Shown: piece by piece, positions 42,001-57,000 of the stretch
How the letters are laid out: every line of letters starts with the position of its first letter
How positions within the stretch are numbered: the first letter of the stretch is position 1
Assembly: GCA_030710605.1 (NCBI GenBank)
Contig: CP092880.1
Span: 17,833,649-17,897,648 of the forward strand
DNA: 64,000 nucleotides
Source of the DNA: Cordylochernes scorpioides
Taxonomy: Eukaryota; Arthropoda; Arachnida; Pseudoscorpiones; Chernetidae
Reading direction: 5' to 3'
Translations under genes and position numbers: made by a program
The notes under the pieces: model-generated
Told to the model about the DNA's origin: nothing
What the model saw: the letters and a program-made list of their open reading frames with translations, nothing else
Databases searched by the model: none

Positions 42001-45000
42001 AGAGATGGCGAGGGTTCCACCATTAATGTAGACGGAAATGTGTTCGAAGAGTAGAATGACTGCAAATGTGAAGAACACCTGTACATATTATCCATTGTAG
42101 ATATCATAAGCTAGGTTGATCTTTTTGAGCAGTGTGTGTACTAATATAGTTATTTTAAACATGTACTGGAGGGTAGAATGCATCGACTATTTACTGCCTC
42201 TCCTAAAGGTGGTCTCAAATTGGAGGTTGGCCTTTCATCATGGATTTCTCTCAATGGAAGGTTTTCAGTATTAGAGTGGAACTATAAATGAATCTACCTC
42301 TTCAATCTAAACGTCAAAACCTCACAAATGACACTCATCAGAGAATCTACTGGAATATAAACAGATTGATTCTAACGATCATTTTAACAGGTGGGGGTCG
42401 GTGGAAGGATGGTCTAAACCCCACGGGTCGGCAAACTTTTGAATTGGAAGAGTCAAAAATTACAATTCACAAAATTTCAAAGTTTTTAAAGAGCCACAAT
42501 TTTTTTCTTGCTTACAATAGATAGTACTCGCATAAATAATATTTACGTATGGAACTATATAAAGAGCCGCAGCTTCACATCCAAAGAGCCGCATGTGGCT
42601 CGTGAGCCGCAGTTTGCCGACCCCTGATCTAAACCGTTGGTTTTCGACCGCTACAACCAGGGTTCGATTCCCGCATTGGGTATTTTTTTTTCTGATAAAA
42701 AAATGCTTCAATGTCCCTCGATTCTTGCCAAAGTCCAACTCCACCAGCGAGTGCAAGTAAACAAACGGGGTTCTGGCATATTTGTAGGTGCAAAGTCGAA
42801 CTGCTTTTCACATGTGTAGACATATGGTGTACTTACAGTGAAAGCAGTCATCTACTTCTACCCACCATGATTATAATGGCCTGTACCATGTGTACTAGGG
42901 ATAAGATAACAGGTTGTTGTAGCAGAGAAATGTACATACCTGAAGCGTGGCTGATCCTCCAGGGGAACTCCCACGGGAGGCAGAGCCCCGGGGGGTAGTC
43001 TGAGGTTTCGGGCCCCCCAAGTCACCTGTCCCCCACACCACTGGCGCAGATAGCGGTACAGTCCAGCGGCCACGTTCACCCCGCTCGATCCTTGCACGGC
43101 GATCTTGCCATCGTCAGGATGGTCGTAGATCTGGACAGCCAGTCTACATCCAGTATCTGGGAAACTTGTCATGTTCAAGCTAGCTGAAGAACAGAGGCCC
43201 GGAGTGATAACCATTGTAAAATCAAAATTGACTTAATCGACATAAACTCACCCTCCCAGAAGAGACCAAAGAGCGTTTAACGGTCTCTCTTATTAGAATT
43301 TCTACTGTACCTGTCTATATCATACAATTGCCAAATTGTCCATATCATATCATTATCAAATTGATCAAATCATACAATGGTTATCCCATAAATTTGCTTT
43401 TACAGAATAAGGAGATCAAGGGTTAGAGCCATAAACATTTATATCAATGTGAAAAAATAATGTAAAAAAAAAATTAAATAAAGGTCAAGTGTTGGTATCA
43501 AAATAAAAAAAGGCATATCCTGACCACGAGCACATGAGCTTTTTAGATGGCAGAGCGCCATCTAGTGGAACAGAAATCAACTAAACGTTGATTTAGCCTG
43601 TTCCATGATATTTGGTCAACCCATTTTCTTGATGGCTTTTCTTGATAGGGACTAATAGGGACACTTGCACTGTCATACATGTATGCCTTTACATTTGTCT
43701 ATACATATTTATTTACAATAATTTTAGGTCGTAAAGAGAATATTCATATGATATTAACAAGGAGAAAGGGAAAGAAAAAACGAGAACATAGAACTCTGTA
43801 CAAAAGAAAGAAGTTCCTGGCAATATGTACAATCAACATAATATAAATTATCAGTTTCTTAAAATATATTTGTTGCTATATAATTTAAAATATATCTACA
43901 AAAGGTATTGAATTTAATATACATTTCTTTACTGGAAATAAAATACTTGGATCTGTTACTATTAAATATTGTTAATTCTATAGACTTGAAAACAGGACAA
44001 TCCAGTAAAAGATGTATTGAGGTTTGTTCCTCATGTCCATTCTACTCTATATTTGAGTTGATGTCACTTTCTAAACGTGAAGAAATCTGATGACAAATTG
44101 TATCTCGTATTTGATGCATTATTCTTGAGGGGATGCTATTTCTGTGAAAAATAGACATTTCGGTGAGTTAGAGTTTTCATTTTCTCAACGTTTCGACAAA
44201 AATCTTTTGTCTTCGTCAGGAGAAATAAATTAAAGTAAAGCATTTGGAAAGGCGTTAAATTTGTTATTTGGTAAACAAATATTGTTGAATCGAATTAAAA
44301 ATTGAATGTTTAATTATTTAGTAAATCAATATATAAATATCGTAGAGGCTGATTGGCCGGCATTCATATTTTTCATAGAAATGCTTTATTTTTATTTACA
44401 TCTCCTGACGAAGACAAAATATTTTTGTCGAAACGTTGAGAAAATAAAAAAAACTCTAACTGGCCGAAGTGTCTATTTTTCACAAAAAAAAAAAGTATAT
44501 ATTTGTATATAGTAACAAAAAACAGAAATAAACAATCAATAAAATGGAAATTCGACACTATTATAGAGGCGTATGATTCTTTTAAAATTAAACAATTTCT
44601 ACTGCCTTTACTGCCCTAAATCCATTGCAGTAAGGGAAGTATTGTTTTGTCTAATAATTGTCTAATTTTTAAAAGAATAATACGCGACTATAATAGTTTC
44701 GAATTTTCATAACAGATGGCGCGCTAATGCATCATGAACAAATATTATACAATAAAACTATTATTTTAATTTGAATGACTCTTCTCAAACTTCAAGGCCA
44801 AATCGAACAATGATCCAACTATAGAGGTCTCACAAGGGTTGGTTCAGAACCTAAACAAACAAGGCCATGATCAACTAACGATAGTGGTCACGAAGGTATA
44901 AAAAGTCGATTTTCCATAGAGACCCACCCACTCTCAATTCTAAAACGTTTAACAAAGGCCTACGTTTAGTTGGACAAAAAAAAACGAATTTGAAACTACT

Positions 45001-48000
45001 CTTTCTTAGAACGAAATAAACGGTATTTTTCCAATTTACTAAAAGATGAAAACTACTTACTATCCATTCGTAAAATATATCTAATTTATTATTAACTGTA
45101 AATTGATTTTAAAAGGTTTTCTAACCAAAAAGAAATAACACAATCACTTATCCTTTGTCCCCCTTAGACCGAATTCGAGTGAACGAGATCTTTAAGAGTA
45201 ATTTCTTCAGTTCCTTTTATATACTTATCAATCCAAATACATTTAGGTATATGCTGAGGAATTTAATTTTGTATATTCACATAAGGCTTTTGTTCCTTCT
45301 CTATAGATCATTGAGCGTAGGTGATCTGGTTTCCATCTGGCCAATTGTGTTTATTAAAATACAAATAGAGCTGAAAAAATCTCCTAAAAGTGAACTATAA
45401 TGACAATACCAATGATATTGCCAAAATTCCATCTATATAGTTGTAATTATTTTTAAAAATATATAGTCATTATTTATATATTGTCAAGTATCTCTGCAAC
45501 CCCGGCCACAGGAAGCTCCATGGGACACCTGTCAATCATCACTGGACTCCGGGGGGGACCACAGGTATGAGGGGTTCTCGGAATCTTATCGGCAAATAAG
45601 GAAAACGGGACGGTGGCTGACCACTCTCATTATTATTACCTTGGGATAAGTTGTTATCTCTCTCCCTATAAATATCTCTGGTTCAAAATCGCATTAATAG
45701 GTACCGCTCAACAAGAGCAACCTAGTTCATGATAATTGAAACAGTGAATAATATATGAAGGTTATTCACATATTAAACAAAATGTTAACGCGGGATTCAA
45801 TCCCCGTTCATGACTGTCGGGAATCGAGGGTGTTACCCACTCGTCCCCTTAAATATCTCTTGTATATAATTTTATTGGAGAACTAAAAGGTAAATATCCA
45901 CCTTTATATTAAATTAATTATTCCCAAATTTGCCCTTTCTCTATTTATCTCCGCGACAATATTTATGTTCCTCCACAACTGAGCTTCCTCTACCAGCTCT
46001 ATAAGATTTTAATAATACGGTAAAACCAACGTAAGTAACCTATACAATATTAAATCAAAATAGATTGATTAATTCAACTTCTAATAATCAAACACATCCA
46101 GGAAAGACAAGTTATATCCACTCATAGACAAAACTTAAGGAATGTGTACCTTTAAGAATGTATATCGGGATTCAGACAATAACTCTGAAAGATAAACACA
46201 TAGGTAATAAGATCAAATCCAAATAAATAATTAATGTGTGACGTTTCGGTAACAACGCTGTTGAGAGCCAGGAGCGGCCTACGTAAATGGACATACTGTA
46301 TCACACTCTGATCTGACACTGCTGATTTGACCCTGGGGGCGGTCACCTATAAAATGTCGGCTATGTCCCCTGAATCTTTGCCTCGTAGCTCCCCCCAGAC
46401 CAACTCTTTTGCTGTTTTTTTTTTTTGACGTTATCATTTTGAGTTTGAATAAAAATAAGGATGATACAGGTTACACTAATAAAGATATAGCATATCATAC
46501 AGAATATGGGGGTAGTAGCAAATAGGGACAGTGTACATTTTAATAGGAGGGTATATGATCTTAAACTATTGACTCTAACTTAGCCAATTAGAAGATGTGT
46601 GAAGTATACAAACAGTGTTATTATACTTGTATTATAATTTAAAATATACTACATATATATATTCTAAAAATATAAAGTGAGATTTGAAAATAGCAAAAAC
46701 CAAAATATGAAGAAGTAAAATAGAATCGGACGTTTATTTAAAAAAATAAACTTTTGCCAAACGCGCCGACCAAGATTGTCAAGGAATAATGGCCATCCAG
46801 TTTCTGTGGGAATTTATTGATCCAAAATGGCTGCATCGATCCGAAGAAAAACTAAGGTAACATTAAATTTTATTTGTCGGAAATAAATATCTTTATTCTG
46901 CTATCTTAGAGCTCTCAGCTTTTTTTCTTCTTGTTTCTTTTAACGAATTTAATAGTTGAGTTATTGAGAGGGCAGGAAAACTTTGTAAAATATTTTAGCT
47001 ACCTACATCAAACACATATAGAAAGAAGATTGAATTTGTTCGATATATGTCTGTATGAGAGGTTAAAATTGGGTTGATTTCATTGGCTGATGAGAGGATA
47101 GTGTGCGATGAGTTCTTTAGTTCAACGTAAATTTTGAGAATATCGTTAAAAATGAGAAAGATGACCTGAAGATACTCAGTGTTTGTAATTTCTTGCCATT
47201 AGGACTTCCTGCTAAGCTGAATACTTATTATTGATATTCTTATCTCTCATCGATTTTTTACAATATCAAAAAGCTTTATTAAGACCTTTCAGTCTTATGC
47301 AGATTCTCCGAGTAGAAATGTAGAGTACATGCAGGAGAGTAACTGCAATGGCGTAATAGTTTTGAGGCGCTCTATGCTTCTATGAATCAATTTCCTCCAG
47401 ACAAATTTTCCATCTATATTTTGCCATAGGTTTGGCCCAGCCACTTTGCCATCTAAACACCTCTTTGGCAGATTGTGAAGATTCCATTAGATTCCGTTTA
47501 GATCTCATGGAATAAAGTCCGCCCTAGACTGTCGAGGGCCATTAGCCCGAAACCATGGTCTCTAGGTGGACGCTTGTCATTTTTCCAAAGCTGGTGTTGT
47601 GGCTTTGTTACCAACCCGAGGCCGCTAATTTGCGTCGACGGTCAATAGATGGCGTCTAGTTTTGACTTTGACGTTTATTTTGACGGGAGAAGCGTCTTAA
47701 GCTTCTATGGATCAATTTCCTCCCGGAAATATTCCATCCATAGTGATAGTACCAGAAATAAGCATTATTATTATTATTATTATTATTAAAGATAATCAAA
47801 TAAAGGTAATATGGAATTTATATACAGGAAATCTCTTAATAAAGACAATCAAGCTAATAGATTAATCCGGGTGATTTGGAGGAAAATAAATTTCTTATAC
47901 CTGGATTTACTCCGGAGTCTCTGTGAGTGAACAAAGAGTAAAATCTATAATAATATATTTAATATTTTCATAGTTCTTAAAATAAAAGATACCTCGGCCA

Positions 48001-51000
48001 GTAAATTTTTTTAAAAAGATTTACTGGCCGAAGTATATTTTATTTGAAGAACTATGAATGCCCGCAGAGCAGCCTCTATCTTTACGATAATATTTTCATT
48101 GTATTATTTTACCAAAATTACCATTATCTTATGTATTTTAAATATCAAAATTTACTTACTCGACTTAATCAGCATATTTCTATTTAAATACAGCTTATTA
48201 ACATAATATTATTACTATTTTCATAAAAGAAATATCTATATTTTTAAAATATAACAGAAAATCCTCCTTTCCATTTGTTTCTTTTCTTTGTTGATGTTTT
48301 CATCTTCTGATTTTTTTTAGATGATGATAAGTTCTTTTTTTTTCACTGATGACTCGTGACAATATTCATAGTGAAATTAATATAACGAATGAAGACATTA
48401 AGACGCGAATGTTTCTTTTCACAAATAAATCAAACTTCTACTGTTCTTACTGCGATGAAAAAATATAGGGAGAGCTTGGCTTATCAGTGGTGAACCCTCC
48501 CAACGGTTTCGCCAATTTTTTTTTTTTTAATCTACCAGACCGCTTCTTTAGAGATCCAATACTTTATTGGATCATTCTGATTTTATATGGATGCACTGAA
48601 GGGTTGAATCTTAGAAATGGTATTTAAGCAAACTATGTACATAAGCTTTTAGGATAATAGAAATACATTCAACATTTGTGAAAAGAAACATTCGTGTCTT
48701 AATGTCTTCATTCGTTATATAAAGATGGCGCGTTATTGCTTTGTATTAGTGAAATTAATAGTTAAATATTAAAAGTGAAATGTAAAAACACAAGAAAAAC
48801 TCTTAATATTGATTAGGTTTTACTTCTTGACCTCCTTGATGATCAGACGATAATCCCTGATGAGATGTAAGACTTAATCCATAAGACTTAGTGGAAAGGT
48901 TTCTTTCATTCAGCTGTCAAACATCACATGACCTGTCTGACCATCACAATAGGTGATTATACCATGATAAAAGTCTTCATATGTTAAATTGATATAATTT
49001 GGGTGCACATAACTATAGTTTGTAAAAATATATTTAAATTTAAATAAAATAAAACTATTTTTTAGAAAAATATTTGTGGTGCTTATCTCCATGGTTAAAC
49101 CAATTCCTGAAGTCCACTTCTCTCCAATTTTGCGATGGTATTTATAGGCCTGGAAAATAGGTCCTCTATTGTCAGTTCTGAGCATGATATGTTCCGGAGA
49201 AGCATCTGCACTATTACATTTCAAGCAGTTATTGAAGGTTTTTTTTGTATATTTTAAAATTTTAAGGTTTTTATATGGCCACTTTTTAGTCTTGCTAAAG
49301 CTGTTTGTTGATTTCTATTGAGTTTTTGAAGTTCTTCTAATTGTTTCAATGGTTTGTACCAGTGATGATTTGGATATGTAACCGATTCAACTAAAAAAGG
49401 TACAGACGTATCATTGAAGCATTATCCTGATAAAAAATGCATTCGTTTATATCTAATTCTAAAAACCTTGTGAAATAAAGATATGTTCCGAAGACTTGTG
49501 ACATTTGACAGCTAAATAAAAGAAACATTTTCCCTTTATCTTTTCTCGATTTAGCGGTACGTTATATCTATCTAAATGTCTTTTTTCATTGGTGTTCAAG
49601 TGCTCTCAACAGAAACAAAGATAGAATGGTTATTCTGATTTATCTTATACCATTTCATAGAAGACTGTTATTCACACACCAATGTTATTCTCTATGACCG
49701 GTAAAATTCTTATTGAGAGAGATGTGGGAGTCCTCTTGTTCCGTGAAGGTGAAATCATGGTACAACACAGTTGTCCCTTCAAGTCTAATATACAGTAAAC
49801 TCCTCGCTAAAATGAACCGAGAGTTTTAAAGCGTTTCATTCCTCTTACAACGAACTCAACTTTGGAGAATCCTTATAGTGAACCATGGCTACAGTGAACC
49901 ATGTTTATAGTGAACCATGGCTATAGAGAACCATGGTTATAGTGAACCATGGTTATAGCGAATCATGGCTATAGATTCTGTGCCATTGGACTTCGCTTAG
50001 TGTAGTTTCACTGTACCTTTGACAAGGTTTGATCTGGTAGATTAAATTGGCGAAACCGCTGGAAGGCTTCACCACTGATGAGCCAAACCCTCCCGATATT
50101 TTTTCATCGCAGTAAGGACAGTAGAAGTTTGTATTGTATATAAAAGAATCATTTGTGCTTAAATCCTTTCATTGGCGCGTTATTGCGTTATGTTAATTTT
50201 AATTTTGCTTTGCTGAAAATGTAACAAAAATCTTTTCCAAACTTAAATCTAATTTCTGTTAAAATTCAAGCCTGATTAAATATGTATTGAGTACGTGCAT
50301 AACCAACATATATATAATCTAAATTGTATCTCCTTATATTCACTGCTAGTATATAATTTTGTTGACCACCTTTGAGGGATGTTGAATTAAAGTCTGTGTG
50401 TTTAATTATAGCTAATTAATCCAGACACTGATGAAAATTTTGACATACAATCTAGCCTCTTTAATTCAACATATAAAGGGATCAGTTGAACTAGAGTCTG
50501 TGCTGAATTAGTCGATTAGATGATTTGCTTATCATAAACTCATTAAAATGATGTGTTTAAAAGTTTTTTTTGTAATATTAATCAATATATATATATGAAT
50601 TGAAACTATATTAGCCCTTTTTAAATTTCATTTAAAGTATAACTTCTTCAACCTATAAGTCGCAATGGGTAAATATTACCCAGTAGGAACTTTTAGAAAA
50701 TATTTCTATATATATATATATAAAGAAATATTTATTTAAAAATCATCCACATTTCCTCTCACTAAATCTATCTAAAAGTTTTTTATTGTGGTTTATAATT
50801 TTAAATTTATTAGATATTTTATTAGTATGTCTGTGTGTGTGGCTCAAATTTACCCAGTGCGACTTTTTGAGTGTGTATTGTGTATATTGGACTGCTATAA
50901 GCAAGCATTGATATTTATATAAATTAATTGTGTATTTGGTTCTTTTGAATATAAATTCTCAAAATGAATATTCAGCAACTGGTTAATTTTCGATTAAATT

Positions 51001-54000
51001 TGAAAAGTTGAATTTATATTGATGTTAGAAAAAAACTTTTGAATAATGAAGAAAAAGAGGTAAAGAAAGGATGAGATAAGGAATGAATGGTATAACGATG
51101 CACTCAGTCATATTTCCTATGTATTGAACGTCCTTGTTTTATGTTCTAAGGTTTGTTTATATATATTTTTAATCCACAGGTCAATCATCTATCAAAAACA
51201 TAGAATCAATTTATGGATATAATATGAACAATTCTTATGAAATTTCCATCTTCTATTAATACCTCTCAAGTTAGTTTCATAAAAATAAAAATGTATTCCA
51301 CAAATTGAATTTATTATTATATCAATAAATAATTAGTTAAAAATTTAATTTGGTTTCCTGGGTCACATCGCTTCAACAATGGGTACTTTAGAAAATAATT
51401 TTACTCTAGGTAGGATGTCTAGGAGCCTGGCAGGGCTGATTTAATCGGACTCGGCCGAGTAATGCCTAAATTGGTGGAGGCTGACTCGAGCGAACCGATG
51501 TTGGAGCTCTGTTAGAAGAGTGGTATAGGCCTACTGGGGAACCCGCCACTATAAACAAAGGGTAACGCGCCAACGGCAGTACCTCCTGGGTGGTGTGGAA
51601 ATTATGCCAAAAATAAAAGAAATAATAAATGAATAAACACACACAAATAAATATAATTCAATAAAATTAAAACGAATACTTCTATATGATCAAATATTTA
51701 TGTCCTATTTATAAAATATGTTACTTGACATTAAACATTACCATTGTGAAATAAAACCTTTCAGACCATTGACCAACACTTTCGGTATTTGATATAAAAA
51801 CCTGCTCTACAATCCGTTTTTCCAAGTTAAGAGATGTCCGAGCAGAGTGAGATAGTCAACTCTCTTCATATTTCACGTCTTGAGAGAGCATACCCTAGAA
51901 CAGGATTGTGAATATAGAGAAAACATTTGCCAAACCCAACAGCTGGGTTCTCAATTTGGAAGGGCATAGTAATGGCTCGAAAATAAAACAATGTGTTTAC
52001 AATAAACAGTCAGAAAGTCAACGTTAAGTATTGGAGTCTGAATAGAACATCTGGCTTGGCTGTTTCTTACTCTGTCCTCACAATCATTTGATATTTTATT
52101 TGAAACTCTACAAAATCCCAGTTGAATGGCTTTTTAGAATATTATATAAAAGGGCGTACCTGGATCTGTAAAGAAAAAAAAACAAGAATATTGTTTACCG
52201 GACACATGCAGAAATATTTAAACAGCATTTCTCAAAAGAATATTCTAACAATTATTGAATTTCAAGGAACAAAGATAATTTAGAAAATTTCTTTGAACAA
52301 AATTGGAAATTTCTTCATTTTAAAGGGATTATTTCAAAAACGAACGTTTTAACCGGGTCGCTCGAACGGACAAAATCCACCAATATTTCACAGTTTGAAT
52401 TATTTATGAAACCTTAACACCCTCTCTTTTTCCGCTCCATTAACCCTTGTTTATTTCCCACACTAAAATTCCAAGAATTCGAAGCCAAATATGGGAGAAG
52501 GTCCAGTGGGGATATTTGCTCTTACAAAAAGAACTAAAATGATTCGGTTGCAAGTTATTTTTATAAAATGTAGAATTTTTTAAAGTCGCTATACTAGATA
52601 TTTGAGGTAACAAAGCCAGTTATATCAGTTTTAAATTTTGAAGACCATCATCTTCTAACGCTATTAGAGACTGTGGAGTTGATTATATTGAAGACCTATT
52701 AGGTTTTTTATATTTCGCGAGAAATATAAAAATAATATGAAAAAATAAGAAATATTGAAAACAATAATGACCTATCCTGACCTCTCATATGAGCATTATA
52801 GATAATTGAGCATCATCTAGTGGAACAAAAATAAACTAAACGTTGATTTAACTTGTTCCATGATATTTATCCAACCCAATTTCTTGATAAATCAAGAAAA
52901 ATTAACCACGAACACGTTTCTGGCTGTTGTTCCTCGTCAGTGTGGAAGACTGTACCTATTAAAAATAATATATGGAAAATCGAATAAAAGAGAAAACATA
53001 TAGAATAGATAGTAAAATAGATTTTTTTAAAATCTGATAGCTCAACTGGATTTGCTGATGCCATTAATCGGAATGAAATAATTGATTTTTAAATCCCTAA
53101 TATTGGAAAACTATTCTTTTTTTGATATCAAGAACTTTTTTGCACTTGGTTATCTCGTGTGTCTTCAAAAAAGGTTACTATTTTTCAAATATCCTTCAGA
53201 GTTATTCGTCTGAATCCCGATATACAATCTAAAAGGTACAACTTCCTTAAATTTTGTCCATGAGTGTAACTTCCAAGTTCCCTATAAAAAGGTCAGAGAT
53301 TTGATAGAAGTAGGGATTCGGAAAAAGAAAGTAGGTAATGATAAAACTACATAATATTTCTGTAAAAAATAGACACTTCGGCCAGTTAGAGTTTTTTATT
53401 TTCTCAACGTTTCAACAAAAATCTTTTGTCTTCGTCAGGAGAAATAAATAAAAATAGAGCATTTGGCAAAGCGTTAACAATTCTAATTTTAACGCTTTGC
53501 CAAATGCTGTATTTTTATTTCTCCAAACGAAGACAAAAGTTTTTGTTGAAACGTTGAGAAAAAAAAAACTCTAACTGGCCGAAGTGTCTATTTTTACAGA
53601 AATATGAATACCGGTCATGCAACCTCTATCTTCGAGATATATAATTCTTATTCAGCGCCACACTGTGGCTGCTGCTATATGCAAATAGGTCAAGCTGTTA
53701 CCCCTGGAAGCCAGATGGTGGCCATTTGTCGAGACTGAATATTCTGGAAAATCCTTTCTATGTCCTTGTGATGCCTCCCATCACTTGTCTCCCTGTGGAG
53801 AGAAATTCCGCTATGAAATACCATTTTAAGTGATATATTTGATTGCTATATATCTATAAAATTTGTAACAAGTAAATTTACTGGTAATGTGTTTCTCTTT
53901 TCAATAATATCATCAAATATATTATCTCTACAGACCCTACTGCAATGATTGCAATCATATTGTAACAAAGTATTTATTAATTTATTATTTTTATTAACAG

Positions 54001-57000
54001 AGTGGTTATTTTTATGTTTATATTTTGCTACTCTATAAATTTACCTCGTGACTTATCTTTTGTTTACCATTCATAGTTTGTCCTTGCCTGAAAAAAAATT
54101 GTTGTCTCCTCCTGAAGTTTTTATCTTCCCTAATTTTCCACGTGTCAATATATACGTCTTGCCTACTTTAAATGTACTTTAGCCTACATCTTTATACTTA
54201 TTTTTCTAAACTTTTATGATTCTTATCTGCTTTTGGCTACTTCTTGAAAAAAAGACCACGTTTTACTGTTTAATTGCTGGTTTTATTAGCGTAACGTATT
54301 TTGGTGGCATTTTTTCGTGCATATTTACACTTTATTGACAAAACTTAAGGAAGAGAAAAGTCTTCGATATCGCCTGTCGTTTTTTTTTTGAAGAAGAAGA
54401 AGACAGAAGCGATTTTGTTCACATTTGGTTATTTCGTGTGTCTCAATAAAGGTCACTGTGTATCAAATATCTTCAAGGTTTATTGTCTGAATCCCTAATA
54501 TAAATGCTAAAAGATACAACTTCCTTGAGTTTTGTTCATGAGTGTATATGTTACATAACCTGTTTTTGAAATTTTGAAATTTGCAAAGTTTTGAAATTCG
54601 TCCAAAGAATGAAATCGAAGTTTTGAAATTCGTCCAAAGAATGAAATCCAAGTTTTGAAATTCGTCCAAAGAATTAAATGCAAGTTTTGAAATTCGTCCA
54701 AAGAATGAAATACAAGTTTTGAAATTCATCCAAAGAATGAAATCAAAGTTTTGAAATTCGTCCAAAGAATGAAATCCAAGTTTTGAAATTCGTCCAAAGA
54801 ATGAAATAAAAGTTTTGAAATTCGTTCAAAGAATGAAATCCAAGTTTTTAAATTCGTCCAAAGAATGAAATCAAAGTTTTGAATCTTCCAAATGATATAA
54901 TTCACAACTCTCCAATAAATATCAATCGGAACAAAATATCGTATGTACAATGAACAGATGATACTTCTTTCTCACAAATGGAAATGTGAATTCTTCCAAA
55001 TGACAAGATTCTCGGTGTCAATTGATTTCAAATATAAATGAGAGAGCGCTTGGGAAGAGCATTGATAATTCCATTAATTGGTCAATACTTCTCCTAAATT
55101 GCTACAAGTTGGGTGTGTGTGTGTGTGTACTACGATATTTAATTACTAACACAAACAATTAGATTGTCATCAACGTAGGTCGGGCATGCTTCCTAGTAGT
55201 AGCTTTGTTGGATTTCCTGAGAATTCCTGCCACATGTGAAAATCAGTTCGATTTTGCACCTATAAATGTACCAGAGCTCCATTTAGTTATTTGCACACAT
55301 TGGTATGGTTGGACCTTTACAAGAATCGGGGGCCATTGGAGCATTTTTTTAAATAGGAAAAAGTGCCCAATGTGGGAATCGAACCAGGGTCATAGCGGTC
55401 GAAAACCAACGGTTTAGATCATCCTTCCACCGACCCCCGTATTAGAGTGTAGTTTGTATGTGTCTATAGAATCTAGGATAGGATATTCACTATGTGAGTT
55501 AGACCATAAATTCAAGTCGATATAAGTATTAGACATTATTAACAGCTGATTCCTCCCGAAGAGAAATGTGAATTCTTCCAAATGACAAGATTCTCGGTGT
55601 TAATTGATTTCAAATATAAATGTGAGCGCTGGAGGGAGAGCATTGATAATTCAATTAATTAGTCAGAACTTCTCCCAAATTGTTACAAGTCGGGGTTCTG
55701 AGATATTTAATTACTAAAACAAACAATTAGATTGTCATCAACGTAGGTCGGGCATGCTACCTGATGGTAGCTTTGTTGGACTTCTATAGAATTCCTGTCA
55801 CGTATTCTTTCCCGATAATTTGAAAAAATGACGCTTATATCTAGAAAAGAGGTCTGTACACGAGTGATTAAAATCCTCGATTCCAGACAGCCATGAACCA
55901 GGAACGAATTCCGTATTATACACTTTTTTTCTGTGAAGAATCTGTTCATATTTTTCATTATAAATGAAATAAGTTAGGATACATTAGCCAACCATCTGTT
56001 ATCAAAATTAGAAACTATTATAGATACTTATGATTCTTTTTTCTTTTAATAAACAATTTCTACTGCCCTTATTGCAATGGAAAAATTAATAGGAGGGCCT
56101 GGCTTATTAGTGGTGAACCCTCCAATTAATTTTTCCATTGCAGTAAGGGCAGTAGAAATTGTTTAATAATAATAAAAAAATAATCATACGTGTCTATAAT
56201 AGTTTCTAATTTTGATAACATAAGTTAGGTTGCTTTTTTTTTGAGCGGTACCTAATAAAGTTATTTTGTAACAGGATCTAGAAAATGTTAAGCGAGTACC
56301 TCTTTGTGAGATAATAGTAAAAAAGTGATAGTGTACTGGGATCAGGTGAATAAATTAAGAAAAAAGTTATCTTCTGATCGTGTGATTAAAAGTTTCTGAT
56401 GGCTTGCGCCATCTGTTGATCTATAATTATTCCAGAATTGGTCAAATACCTATTCTTGATTAATCAAGAATGTTTATTTAGCCAATTCTGAAATGATTAA
56501 GAATCAACGAATAGTTGGTATTTATTCCAAAATATCCAATTTTTCTGTGACCCCCCCATAACCATCACATCTTAACCGGTAAAAATTAACTGTGTGTGTG
56601 TGAATAATTTGTATATATTAATTCATTAAATACAATAATTCTCTGTGCTTCACTTCCATCAATAATTGACAATATGACCCAGAATAAGTATATTGCTACG
56701 GCGTTTTATGGTTTCCACAAGTCCATATCTCAGAAGAAGGCCAAGTGACACTCACTCCTCACTTTCTTACTGCTACTCTTTTTGTGTTGTTTTTCTTGCT
56801 TCTCTCTTTCTCTTTCTTGTTTTTTTTTCTTTTTCTTCTGTCTATATCGTTGTTTCCTTTGTCTCACTGCTTTGTTCTTATGCATACCTCTGGTGAATCC
56901 TGTATAGGGTCAGTGGCCCTAAATAAAGGCTTTTTATTGTTGTTGTAAATACAATAATTCAGGGAGTTGGAGACTTCTATACTTCTATACTATGTGCCTT

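Larger units (their letters stand above)
44146..44485. mobile_element. Alpha-family inverted pair with a ribozyme in each arm
   Basis: Outer ends GTGAAAAATAGACATTTCGG and complement; about 165 bp between the two hammerhead motifs. Confidence 0.8.
50200..52780. other. Mostly unrecognised AT-rich NAGLU intron
   Basis: Apart from the possible MITE (50645-50875) and the GC-rich island (51405-51605) I see no feature. Confidence 0.5.

Noticed and set aside
53692-53798. Minus-strand exon-like segment ([17 protein letters not shown]) with CTCCACAG acceptor and GGG/gtaaca donor, as the missing NAGLU exon
   Set aside because: Its open frame needs a phase-2 donor, whereas the NAGLU donor at 57452 is phase 0, and it ends in phase 0 where phase 1 is needed. 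The peptide does not resemble NAGLU.
54463-54950. Minus-strand ORFs with [14 protein letters not shown] cycles
   Set aside because: Frames of the 32-bp tandem repeat.
56693-56948. Two hydrophobic plus ORFs (Phe/Leu/Ser-rich)
   Set aside because: The composition comes from a long T/C-rich tract before a LINE-like tail (AAATAAAGGC); no family recognised.
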